A stretch of 28,224 nt of DNA from the NCBI GenBank assembly GCA_038239195.1, contig JBBSEZ010000074.1, positions 1 through 28,224 on the forward strand. Reading direction: 5' to 3'. The stretch's first letter is position 1; the number at the start of each line of letters is the position of its first letter. A program made the position numbers and the translations under genes. This document shows, in pieces, positions 1-6,737 of this stretch. This DNA comes from JBBSEZ01 sp038239195 (lineage in GTDB: Bacteria > Planctomycetota > Planctomycetia > Gemmatales > Gemmataceae). The notes beneath the pieces were generated by a model. That model worked only from the letters and a program-made list of their open reading frames with translations, ran no database searches and was not told the DNA's origin.

Positions 1-153
1 GCGGGTTGTTGGCCCCGCCGGGCCGGGGGGGGGTGGGGGGGCGCGGGGTGGGGTTGACGAGGCCCGCCCCGGCGCCCCCACCCGGGGGGGGGGGGGGGGC
101 CCCCCCCCGCGGCCCCCATTGTGTTCGGCGCTCTCGGCCGGAACCGCTGGGGC
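1..153. other. Low-complexity G/C runs at the window edge
   Basis: Most of the first ~115 bases are runs of G followed by runs of C, including an uninterrupted run of about 18 G directly followed by about 10 C around 84-110. This is unlike the rest of the window, where codon-structured GC-rich DNA dominates. It most likely reflects a contig end with poor base calls or a polymerase-slippage region. The open frames here are glycine/proline/arginine strings with no family character, so no gene is called. Confidence 0.6.
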
Positions 154-642
154 CTACACCAAATCCAGCATCCGCTTCGTCACGCGCTTGCGGTCGCACT
201 CCTGACAAGTCCCGCGAATGACGAAGGTGTGTCCCGTGGCGTGGAACTGGTGTTGCCGGCACACTTCGCGCAGGGCCGCCTCGATGGCGGGGCTTTGAAA
301 CTCGATCATCTTCTTGCATCGCTCGCACTGCAGGTGCTCGTGCTGCGGGTAGCCGTAATCGTGCTCGTAGTACATCCGTGGCCCCAGCTCCAGCCTTCGC
401 AGCAGCCCCGCATCGACCAGCTTGGTCAGCGTGCGGTAGACCGTCGCTCGGCTGACGCGGAAGCCCGCCTGTTTCATGGCGTCGATGAGCTGGTCGGCGT
501 CGAAGTGGTTGTGCTGCTGAAAAATGTAGCGCACCATGTCGCGCTGCTGGCCCGTGTACCGCTGCGGGCGGGCCCGGCTGGTCAGGTACTCCCGGAACTT
601 GTCCTCCGGGCTCTGCGATACGACGACCGCTGGCAACTGCAC
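154..642 (-). CDS. fur: Fur family metal-responsive transcriptional regulator
   Basis: DNA-binding repressor that uses a bound metal ion to control target promoters, most often iron-uptake genes. The 162-residue product has the winged-helix half first, with a recognition helix around residues 64-80 (SRATVYRTLTKLVDAGL). The dimerisation/metal half follows, with a His-rich HEH at 101-103, a CxxC at 106/109 and a second CxxC at 146/149; the two CxxC pairs usually hold structural zinc. The HEHL context is closer to Fur than to PerR or Zur, but the metal cannot be fixed from sequence. I chose the GTG at 642 because an AGGGGGAA Shine-Dalgarno sits 6 nt before it. An in-frame ATG at 681 would add 13 residues, but it has no ribosome site and overlaps a Fur-box-like sequence. 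No iron-transport gene is adjacent. Confidence 0.9.
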   Translation of the reverse strand: MQLPAVVVSQSPEDKFREYLTSRARPQRYTGQQRDMVRYIFQQHNHFDADQLIDAMKQAGFRVSRATVYRTLTKLVDAGLLRRLELGPRMYYEHDYGYPQHEHLQCERCKKMIEFQSPAIEAALREVCRQHQFHATGHTFVIRGTCQECDRKRVTKRMLDLV

Positions 643-671
643 GGCGCGTTCCCCCTGTGAACCGACCAAAT

Positions 672-686
672 CAATAATCATTCTCG
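672..686 (-). promoter_or_regulatory. Candidate Fur box at the fur promoter
   Basis: The 15-mer CAATAATCATTCTCG matches the 7-1-7 Fur consensus TGATAATNATTATCA at 10 of 14 defined positions, including the central ATAATNATT. It lies immediately downstream of the candidate -10 element of fur, so bound repressor would cover the transcription start. This fits the common autoregulation of fur genes. It is a single visual match and was not scored against the genome background. Confidence 0.4.
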
Positions 687-692
687 ATTGTA
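687..692 (-). promoter_or_regulatory. Candidate -10 element of fur (TACAAT)
   Basis: Read on the minus strand, this is TACAAT (5 of 6 to TATAAT). Transcription would start near 680, giving a leader of about 38 nt before the GTG at 642. No convincing -35 is visible 16-18 bp upstream. The same -10 motif recurs at other genes in the window, at 4692 and 19430. Confidence 0.35.
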
Positions 693-821
693 GCAGGGGA
701 AGGGAGGCTCGCCCACCGGAGGTGGCGGGCTCGTTAGGGTTGTGGAGTGGTGAAAGCGACTGTCTCTGGGTGACCTCGTCCCTCTTCCACCCCACTATGG
801 GCCTCCCGAATGGGCCTCTCA

Positions 822-1064
822 TCACTCCGTTATCCGGCGCTCGCACAACCGATCCAGGGCCGCCTCCCAGCGCGCCTCGGTATCGTAGGTGCCCTCGGCG
901 ATCTCGCGGCGGACGCGGGCGACCAGATCGTGGCGGACGTCTGCCTCCTCGTTCTCGGACGGAGAACGCAGCGCCCGCTCTGGTTCCGTTGAGCCTTGCG
1001 AGTGGGTGGGCGCCAACCGGCGCTCTTCCACTTCCGCCTCGAACGTCAGGCCGTGCTGGTACAT
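822..1064 (-). CDS. Small FlgM-like (anti-sigma-28-like) protein
   Basis: An 80-residue soluble acidic/basic protein. The only recognisable part is the C-terminal half, where residues ~49-68 (DLVARVRREIAEGTYDTEAR) resemble the FlgM core, in which a helix is followed by an I-x-x-G-x-Y turn. FlgM proteins bind and inhibit the flagellar sigma factor. The N-terminal half is low complexity and would be disordered, as in FlgM. The ATG at 1064 is preceded by AGGGGAG at suitable spacing; a longer in-frame start at 1091 is not needed. No flagellar gene is nearby, so the partner is unknown and the family assignment rests on a short motif. Confidence 0.5.
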   Translation of the reverse strand: MYQHGLTFEAEVEERRLAPTHSQGSTEPERALRSPSENEEADVRHDLVARVRREIAEGTYDTEARWEAALDRLCERRITE

Positions 1065-1498
1065 AGTTCGTGCTCCCCTGGTGGCAGGCACTCGTGCGGG
1101 TCACCGCAGCCACGACACCAGGCATCTTACGACTTGAGACTTGCGCGAAGCAACCCGGAGACCGTCCAGAAAGGAAAGTGCGGCCTCCGACACGACGGGA
1201 CTTGCGGGCCCAGGCCGGCGCCCCGGAGCCCAACCCCTGAGTTCGATCCGCATCGACCGAACGGCCTCGACGGCCGAACCTGCCAGGGGGTGAGGGGCAT
1301 GGGCCACTGTTCGGTTGCCCACTCCCATCCATTCTACTCTCAGTATCGGCCCCAAGAGGGCTTGCATTGCAGGAAAACCCCAGAACGGGGCCCACGTTTG
1401 GCGGGAGGGCTGTCTGGAGAAGGTGTTGAGCCTGGGATGCCCACGCAGACGGCGGTGCCTGGCGCGAGGAAGAGTCGTCGTTTCCGCGTAAGGACAGG
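1065..1498. other. 434-bp stretch with no supported gene
   Basis: Lies between the RsbW-like gene's 3' end and the FlgM-like gene's start, both on the minus strand. The open frames here are long only because stop codons are rare in GC-rich DNA, and none shows a family motif or a good ribosome site. A TAAGAT at 1124-1129 (minus) could be a -10 for the FlgM-like gene, but no matching -35 is evident. Nothing else is seen. Confidence 0.4.
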
Positions 1499-1942
1499 TC
1501 ACGCGGGGGGGGATTGCACCGGAGGGCGACGAAGGCGCTTGACGAGGCGCAGGGTGTTGCCCGTCGGCGAGCGGGGGGAGCACGACAGCTCGTCCATCAA
1601 GGTGCGCATCAGGAAGACGCCCCGACCGCCCACTCGCAATTCGGCGGGGTCCAGGCGCGGGACGGCGTTGACGTCGAAGGGAGGGCCCTGGTCGTGAATG
1701 CGCACCTCGACGCTCTCGGGCCGGAAGTAGCACTGGAGCTCGACCGCCGCCTCGGGCCGGCCGCCGTGCGCGTGCCGCATCACGTTGTTGGTGGCTTCGT
1801 CGGTGGCCATCACGACGGCGTTGGTGACCGTCTCGTCCAGGCCGTACACCTGACAGACCGCCTCGACGAAGGCCCGCGCCAGGCCCAGCAGGCGCAGGTT
1901 GCTCGGGATGGTCAGCGTCCACGGTGTCGGCTCGGAGGACAT
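1499..1942 (-). CDS. RsbW-like anti-sigma regulatory factor (serine kinase, HATPase_c_2)
   Basis: Single-domain GHKL ATPase of the RsbW/SpoIIAB type, 147 residues, the usual length. In the family these proteins bind a sigma factor or output partner, and phosphorylate a STAS-domain antagonist on serine to keep it inactive. The N box is clear (E49, N53 in MATDEATNNVMRHAHGG), as are the G1 loop DQGPPFD at 84-90 and the glycine-rich GGRGVFLM lid at 105-112. No sigma factor is next to it. Two STAS proteins in the window (12930-13313 and 26468-26860) are possible partners, but neither is adjacent, so any pairing is inference. Confidence 0.85.
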   Translation of the reverse strand: MSSEPTPWTLTIPSNLRLLGLARAFVEAVCQVYGLDETVTNAVVMATDEATNNVMRHAHGGRPEAAVELQCYFRPESVEVRIHDQGPPFDVNAVPRLDPAELRVGGRGVFLMRTLMDELSCSPRSPTGNTLRLVKRLRRPPVQSPPA

Positions 1943-2014
1943 TCCTCGGCTCCCAGGTGCGACGCTGTGGGGAACGGGTAGATTATAGGTAGGCCCGGCA
2001 TTCTCATCAAGGCG

Positions 2015-2092
2015 CGGGGGGCCACGCGAAACGGCAAGCCAGATGCGCAGCGCGAGCGCCCCCTCCTGCTTGTCGTTTCGCGTGGCGCCCCG
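2015..2092. repeat. Long imperfect inverted repeat, possible terminator and dispersed element
   Basis: Arms 2021-2039 and 2068-2086 pair over 19 bp, with one G-T wobble. After a single mismatch, five more pairs extend outward to 2015/2092. The 28-nt loop can itself fold through GCGC runs. The element begins one base beyond the stop codon of the threonine aldolase gene on the minus strand, where a terminator is expected, but no T-run follows. Its right arm and flank (2057-2082) match 15141-15166 at 24 of 26 positions, so it looks like one copy of a dispersed repeat. Confidence 0.7.
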
Positions 2093-2093
2093 A

Positions 2094-3146
2094 TCAACGC
2101 ACTGCGGCGACGCGCACCACCTTGCGGAACACTTCGGCGGCGCGTTCGGCCTGCGCCGCGGAGACGTCGAGGTGGGTGCAGGCGCGCAGCACCTGCGGCC
2201 CCGCGCCGTGGACCAGGACGCCGCGCTCCTTGAGCGCCGCCGCCACCTTCGACGCCGTGCCTAGCTCGCGATCGACCTCGAACCAGATCAAGTTCGTGTC
2301 CACCTCGGGCGGGACCAGCCGCAGCCCCGGCGTGTCGCGGATGGCCCGGGCGATTGCCTGCGCGTTGCGATGGTCCTCGGCCAGCCGGTCCACGTGATGA
2401 TCCAGCGCGTAGAGCGCCGCGGCCGCCAGGACGCCTGCCTGGCGCATCCCTCCCCCGAACAGCTTGCGCACGCGGCGAGCGCGCTGGATCAAGTCGCGCG
2501 GCCCGGCCAGCGCCGAGCCGACCGGCGCCCCCAGCCCTTTGGAGAAACAGACGCTGACCGTGTCGAACAGGGCCCCCCACGTCGAGAGGCCCACCCCCGT
2601 CGCCACGGCCGCGTTCCAGAGCCGGGCCCCATCGAGGTGGAGGGCCAGCCCTTGCTGGCGCGCCCAGGCGGAGATGGCCTGGACCTTCTCGAGCGGGTAG
2701 ACGCGCCCGCCGCCGCGGTTGTGGGTGTTTTCGAGGCAAACGAGGCGCGTGCGGACCACGTGATCGTTGAGCGGGCGCACCTTGCCGTCGAGCTGGGTCA
2801 CGTCGAGGATGCCGCTATCGCCGTCGAGCACGTGGCAGGTGACGCCGCTGAGCACGGCGGGGCCGCCGGCCTCGTAGAGGTAGACGTGGCTGTTGGCATC
2901 GCAGAGCAACTCGTCGCCCGGTTGCGTGTGTGCCTTGATGGCAATCTGGTTGGACATGGTGCCGGACGGCACGTAGAGGGCGGCCTCCTTGCCGAGCAGG
3001 CCGGCCACGCGCTCCTCCAGGCGGTTTACCGTCGGGTCTTCGCCAAAGACGTCGTCGCCGACCTCGGCGGCCTGCATCGCGGCGCGCATGCCGGCCGTCG
3101 GGCGCGTGACGGTATCGCTGCGCAAGTCGATCGGGGCTTCAGGCAT
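2094..3146 (-). CDS. ltaE: Low-specificity L-threonine aldolase
   Basis: Pyridoxal-phosphate enzyme that splits L-threonine or L-allo-threonine into glycine and acetaldehyde in the cytoplasm. The 350-residue length is normal for the fold-type-I aldolase family. It opens with the hallmark IDLRSDTVTRPT (residues 6-17). GDDVFGEDPTVNRLE follows, then SGTMSNQIA at 61-69, the cofactor-binding LDGAR (D172, R175) and the lysine that forms the Schiff base, K203, in FSKGLGAPVGS. I chose the ATG at 3146, which aligns with family starts and overlaps the stop of the upstream secreted-protein gene by 8 bp, suggesting coupled translation. A long inverted repeat follows the stop codon. Confidence 0.93.
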   Translation of the reverse strand: MPEAPIDLRSDTVTRPTAGMRAAMQAAEVGDDVFGEDPTVNRLEERVAGLLGKEAALYVPSGTMSNQIAIKAHTQPGDELLCDANSHVYLYEAGGPAVLSGVTCHVLDGDSGILDVTQLDGKVRPLNDHVVRTRLVCLENTHNRGGGRVYPLEKVQAISAWARQQGLALHLDGARLWNAAVATGVGLSTWGALFDTVSVCFSKGLGAPVGSALAGPRDLIQRARRVRKLFGGGMRQAGVLAAAALYALDHHVDRLAEDHRNAQAIARAIRDTPGLRLVPPEVDTNLIWFEVDRELGTASKVAAALKERGVLVHGAGPQVLRACTHLDVSAAQAERAAEVFRKVVRVAAVR

Positions 3147-3624
3147 CGGTGCCTTCCTTCTTCTTGGGGGCCATGGGCGGGGCGGAGGGGTGTTCGAGAT
3201 ACCAGCGGCCCTCGCGCAGCCGGAAGCGCACGACGCGGCCCGGCACGCCTTTGAGGCGGACGAGCGCCTCGTCCTTCTTGACGGCCCATTCGCCGTCCTT
3301 GAGAAAGCGGGCCAACTGCTTGACGGCGACGGAGTCGAGGCGGGCGGTGGTGTCTTCCACCTGCTCGGCGAACTTGCCGGCGTAGACGTTCTTGACGCGG
3401 TCATCGACGAAGGTGGGGCCCGCCAATTGGGCGACGAGGTAGTCGAAGCGCTTCGTGGCGACGGCCTTGAGGGTCGAGGCGAGCGCTTGTTTGGGCGTAC
3501 TTTGCGGATAGGCGTCGAGGTCTGCGGCTACGCCGTAGCGCGCTGCGGGCTTGCCTGGCCCTGCCGCCGGGCCGGGGGAGGGAAGCAGGGCCAGCCCGAG
3601 AAGCATCGCGATGCCGACACGCAT
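3139..3624 (-). CDS. Secreted protein of unknown function
   Basis: A 161-residue protein with a signal peptide (MRVGIAMLLGLALLPSPGPA, residues 1-20), a mature part rich in charged residues, and a lysine-rich C-terminus (KKKEG). The body looks alpha/beta: helices around 45-75 (ALASTLKAV, DYLVAQL), then strands ending in VRFRLREGRWYLEHP. The shape recalls the NTF2/DUF4878-like lumazine-fold proteins that keep the motif 'REGRWYL', but the match is only suggestive. GGAG lies just ahead of the ATG. It overlaps the threonine aldolase start by 8 bp, so the two are co-transcribed; no functional link is obvious. Confidence 0.75.
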   Translation of the reverse strand: MRVGIAMLLGLALLPSPGPAAGPGKPAARYGVAADLDAYPQSTPKQALASTLKAVATKRFDYLVAQLAGPTFVDDRVKNVYAGKFAEQVEDTTARLDSVAVKQLARFLKDGEWAVKKDEALVRLKGVPGRVVRFRLREGRWYLEHPSAPPMAPKKKEGTDA

Positions 3625-3710
3625 GAATCGGTCTCCGGCGCATTCGGTGGGAACGTCTCCTCTATGCTGTAAGGCGCGCCGGCCCGGGCGGCAACCGGGG
3701 AAAGGCGGCC

Positions 3711-3738
3711 TTTACAAGGCTCGGCGAGTGCCTATGAT
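3711..3738 (+). promoter_or_regulatory. Sigma-70-type promoter of the 3787 gene
   Basis: TTTACA at 3711-3716 (5 of 6 to consensus), a 16-bp spacer and TATGAT at 3733-3738 (5 of 6). The start would be near 3745, about 40 nt before the ATG at 3787. This is among the best promoter matches in the window. Confidence 0.6.
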
Positions 3739-3786
3739 GCGGCCGCGCGTCACGAGCGCAACCTACGGAGCCTGTCAGGAGGGGCC

Positions 3787-4620
3787 ATGGCGAGGACCAT
3801 TCGCATGAGCGCACGGAAATTGCTGCTGGGTGGACTGTTCGGGGCGGTACTGGGGCTCGGGGGCGTGGGCGCCTGGGCGCTCGGCCAGGCCCCCCGACCG
3901 GCCGCGGCCGATTGGGTGCCGCAGCCCGCGGAGCAGGTGGTGGAGGAGCCCGTGCGCCCGCCGTCCGGGGCGCAGGTGCCGGTCTGCCTGGTACACAGCC
4001 GGCGCATCCGACTGAACTACGAGATCCGCGAAGTGGGCCCGTCGGGCGTCTCGCGGGTGGAGCTCTGGGCGACGCGCGACGGGCGCACCTGGCAGCGCTA
4101 CTTCGACGAACGGCCTTCCCCCGGCCCGCTGCTGGTCCACGTCGCCGAGGAAGGGCGCTACGGCTTCACCATCCTGGTGAAGAATGGCGTGGGCGGGTCG
4201 GCGAAGGCGCCGGTGGCCGGCGATGCGCCGCAGATGTGGGTGGAGGTCGATGAGACCAAGCCGACCGTACAACTGCACGACGTGAAGGTCGGCCACGACG
4301 CCGACGCGGGAAAGGTCACCATCTCCTGGAGCGCCTGCGACGCAAACCTGCACGATCGGCCTTACGTGCTCTCCTACTCCGCCACCCCGGAAGGCCCGTG
4401 GTTGCCGATCGTCGGCGAGCTGGAGAAGGGCACGAACCACTACACCTGGACCATGCCCAAGGACGTGCCCTATCGCTTCCACGTGCGCGTCGAGGCCAGC
4501 GACAAGGCGGGCAACGTCGGCGCCGCGACGACGACGCAGCCGGTCACGGTCGATCACGCCCAACCCAGGGGCGTCATTCTCGGCGTCGATGCCGAGCCGG
4601 CGCAGCCAAGGGACAAGTGA
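3787..4620 (+). CDS. Exported protein with beta-sandwich (Ig/FnIII-like) character
   Basis: A 277-residue protein with an N-terminal export signal: basic MARTIRMSARK, then a hydrophobic stretch to about residue 34 (LGGLFGAVLGLGGVGAWALG). The rest is strand-rich and contains two similar segments, around 65-130 (LNYEIREVGPSGVSRVELWAT) and 150-255 (VTISWSACDANL, YSATPEGPW, RVEASDKAGNVG). These are typical of Ig-like or fibronectin-III-like folds on exported proteins. D-x-A-G-N-V near the end is a common sandwich-domain ending. No catalytic motif is visible. A good promoter precedes it and a strong hairpin follows, so it appears to be a single-gene unit. A second in-frame ATG at 3805 is possible. 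Confidence 0.8.
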   Translation: MARTIRMSARKLLLGGLFGAVLGLGGVGAWALGQAPRPAAADWVPQPAEQVVEEPVRPPSGAQVPVCLVHSRRIRLNYEIREVGPSGVSRVELWATRDGRTWQRYFDERPSPGPLLVHVAEEGRYGFTILVKNGVGGSAKAPVAGDAPQMWVEVDETKPTVQLHDVKVGHDADAGKVTISWSACDANLHDRPYVLSYSATPEGPWLPIVGELEKGTNHYTWTMPKDVPYRFHVRVEASDKAGNVGAATTTQPVTVDHAQPRGVILGVDAEPAQPRDK

Positions 4621-4641
4621 GGCCATGCAAGGCAACGCGGG

Positions 4642-4670
4642 ACGAGCCCGGGACGTCGTCTCGGGCTCGT
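4642..4670 (+). terminator. Strong hairpin after the 3787 gene
   Basis: A 13-bp stem (4642-4654 with 4658-4670), including one G-T wobble, closes a 3-nt loop 22 bp after the stop codon. The following bases (TCCGTTCCCG) are only partly T-rich, so termination may be imperfect. Confidence 0.65.
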
Positions 4671-4691
4671 TCCGTTCCCGTGCCCGCTCGC

Positions 4692-4697
4692 TACAAT
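4692..4697 (+). promoter_or_regulatory. Candidate -10 element of aroC (TACAAT)
   Basis: TACAAT ends 7 nt before the ATG at 4705, so transcription would start at or beside the start codon. No Shine-Dalgarno is visible before 4705, which fits a leaderless mRNA. The -35 region (around 4669-4675) matches the consensus poorly. Confidence 0.35.
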
Positions 4698-4704
4698 GAC
4701 CTTC

Positions 4705-5805
4705 ATGGCAGGCAACACCTTCGGCCACCTGTTTCGGGTCACCACCGCCGGCGTCAGCCACGGGCCGGGCTACCTCGTCATCATCGACGGCTGCCCCCCC
4801 GGCCTGCCGTTGAGCGCCGCCGACCTGCTCCCGGACCTGCGCCGCCGGCGCCCGGGCCAGTCGAAGCTCGTCACCCAGCGCAAGGAAGCAGACGAGCCCG
4901 AAATCTGGTCCGGCACGTTCGAGGGCGTGACCGACGGCACCTCGATCGGCATCTGTTTCCGCAACACCGACCAGCGCAGCCACGACTATGGCGACGTCGA
5001 GGACAAGTATCGCCCCGGCCATGCCGACTTCACCTTCGACGCCAAATATGGCCGGCGCGACCACCGGGGCGGGGGCCGCTCCAGCGCCCGCGAGACGGTG
5101 TGCCGCGTGGCCGCCGGCGCCATCGCCAAGAAGTTACTCGCCCAGCACGGCATGCGCGTGCTCGGCTACGTCAAGCAGGTCGGCCCCCACGTCGCCGACG
5201 TCCCCGACCCGACGGCCGTCACCCTCGACCTGGTGGAATCGACGCCGGTGCGCTGCCCGGACCCGGCCGCCGCGGAGAAGATGATTCAGTTGATCGAAGA
5301 AGTGCGCAAGGACCAGGACTCGATCGGCGGGGCCTGCGAGCTGGTGGTGACCGGCGCCCCGCCGGGGCTGGGCGAGCCCGTCTTCGACAAGCTCAAGGCC
5401 GACCTGGCCAAGGCGCTGCTGTCGCTCCCGGCAGTGATGGCCTTCGAGTACGGGGCGGGCTTCGGGGTGGTGACAGCGCGCGGCAGCGAGAACAACGACG
5501 CCTTCGTGCGCAAGGAGGACCGCCCTCAGCGCATCGGCACGGCGACCAACCGGCACGGCGGCATGCTCGGCGGAATCAGCAGCGGCGAGCCGATCTTGAT
5601 GCGCGTGGCGATCAAGCCGACCAGCAGCTTGCCCCGGCCGCAGCAGACCGTGACGCGCGCCGCGGAGCCGACCGAGATCAGCACGCGCGGCCGGCACGAC
5701 CCCTGCCTGCTGCCGCGCTTCGTGCCGATGGGCGAGGCGATGGTGGCGCTGGTGCTGGCCGATCACTGGCTGCGCTGGCGGGCGCAGTGCGGGGACGTCG
5801 GATAG
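4705..5805 (+). CDS. aroC: Chorismate synthase
   Basis: Last step of the shikimate pathway: removes phosphate from 5-enolpyruvylshikimate-3-phosphate to give chorismate, using reduced FMN. At 366 residues it has the usual length. Landmarks are the N-terminal GNTFGHLFRVTT and SHG, the FRNTDQRSHDY segment, RPGHADFTFDAKYG, the HRGGGRSSARET signature around 120-132, GFGVVTARGSEND-type residues near 250, and the TNRHGGMLGGISSGEPI signature around 275-292. The start at 4705 (MAGNTFG) aligns with the family; an ATG at 4696 would add three residues, and neither has a ribosome site. It runs convergent with the ABC permease gene, only 11 bp from its 3' end. Confidence 0.95.
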   Translation: MAGNTFGHLFRVTTAGVSHGPGYLVIIDGCPPGLPLSAADLLPDLRRRRPGQSKLVTQRKEADEPEIWSGTFEGVTDGTSIGICFRNTDQRSHDYGDVEDKYRPGHADFTFDAKYGRRDHRGGGRSSARETVCRVAAGAIAKKLLAQHGMRVLGYVKQVGPHVADVPDPTAVTLDLVESTPVRCPDPAAAEKMIQLIEEVRKDQDSIGGACELVVTGAPPGLGEPVFDKLKADLAKALLSLPAVMAFEYGAGFGVVTARGSENNDAFVRKEDRPQRIGTATNRHGGMLGGISSGEPILMRVAIKPTSSLPRPQQTVTRAAEPTEISTRGRHDPCLLPRFVPMGEAMVALVLADHWLRWRAQCGDVG

Positions 5806-5816
5806 GGGCCTTGCCC

Positions 5817-6737
5817 TCAATACTCCGCCGTGACGAAGTCGTAGACCGCGATGGCCAGCAACACCGCGGAGCACAACAGCGAGCTCGCGACGGCCCACTC
5901 TGGCGACCAGGCCCCCCGCGCCGTCATCGTCTCCACGTCGATGAGTCGGCCAAAGGTCAGCTCGCGCTCCTGCGACCGAACCAACATGATGTGGAAATCG
6001 AGCGGCTTGGGGAGCGCCCAGTAGCCGAATTCGATGGCCCGGCCGAAGCCCCCAGGCAGCGCCGACAGGTCCGGCACCGAGGCCACGACGTGGCGCCCGA
6101 AGTTCATCGCCCAGCACAGCAGCCAGAACAGGACCGAGCCGAGGACGCACATCACCGTGCTCCGCGTCGCCACGGCCAGCATCGCCGAGAAGCTGAAGAA
6201 GGTGCCGAAGTGCAACAGCAGCAGGGGCACGCTCAGGAAGTACCGCGTGTCCCACTCCCCGCTGCGCGCCCCCAACGCCAGCCAGGTCGCGCCGACGAAT
6301 GTGCAGGCCTGGAAGGCGACGAACGCGAGGACGCCGAGATACTTCCCCGCCAGCAAGACCCAGCGCGGCACCGGCTTGACCAGCAGGACCGTCACCGCCG
6401 CCGGCTCGAGGAACGCCGGCAACAGCGCCGCCGTCCAGAGCAGAACCAGCAACACGCCGGCGGCGTCGGCCACCCATCCCGCCAGGTCCGCCTGGAGCGC
6501 GCGCACGGCATCGGCCCGGTCGCCGGGAACGTCGAACTGAATCAGCCCGAAGCCGAGTCGAACGTGGCCGACAGGCGCCACGGTGTCGCCGCCTTGCGCG
6601 ATGGTGAGCGTCAGGCAGAGCAGGGCACACGTGGCCGTCACGCCGAGCATCAGCCAGAAGATGCCGGTGGCGCGGGATTGCCGGAACGTGTCGCGCACCA
6701 GCCAGCGCAGGGTGGATAGGACGGCGAGCGCGTTCAT
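5817..6737 (-). CDS. ABC-2 type transporter permease
   Basis: Integral membrane subunit of an ABC transporter, 306 residues. About six hydrophobic segments are visible: ~22-46, 90-112, 130-155, 165-190, 198-212 and the C-terminal ~278-298. A periplasmic loop lies between the first two. The central block (DAAGVLLVLLWTAALLPAFL, then VLLVKPVPRWVLLAGKYLGV) is shared with the permease at 11852-12841, so the two are paralogues. Its ATG overlaps the stop of the ATPase gene in an ATGA arrangement (6734-6737), showing that they form one coupled unit with the ATPase first. The substrate cannot be inferred; relatives act in gliding, copper or drug export (NosY/CcmB-like). Confidence 0.85.
   Translation of the reverse strand: MNALAVLSTLRWLVRDTFRQSRATGIFWLMLGVTATCALLCLTLTIAQGGDTVAPVGHVRLGFGLIQFDVPGDRADAVRALQADLAGWVADAAGVLLVLLWTAALLPAFLEPAAVTVLLVKPVPRWVLLAGKYLGVLAFVAFQACTFVGATWLALGARSGEWDTRYFLSVPLLLLHFGTFFSFSAMLAVATRSTVMCVLGSVLFWLLCWAMNFGRHVVASVPDLSALPGGFGRAIEFGYWALPKPLDFHIMLVRSQERELTFGRLIDVETMTARGAWSPEWAVASSLLCSAVLLAIAVYDFVTAEY

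Noticed and set aside
154..681. ATG at 681 as the start of fur
   Set aside because: There is no ribosome site, it overlaps the likely operator and transcription start, and the GTG at 642 has a strong Shine-Dalgarno.
3775..5064. 429-residue minus-strand frame over the exported protein and aroC
   Set aside because: It contradicts the clear aroC and signal-peptide frames and has no motif.
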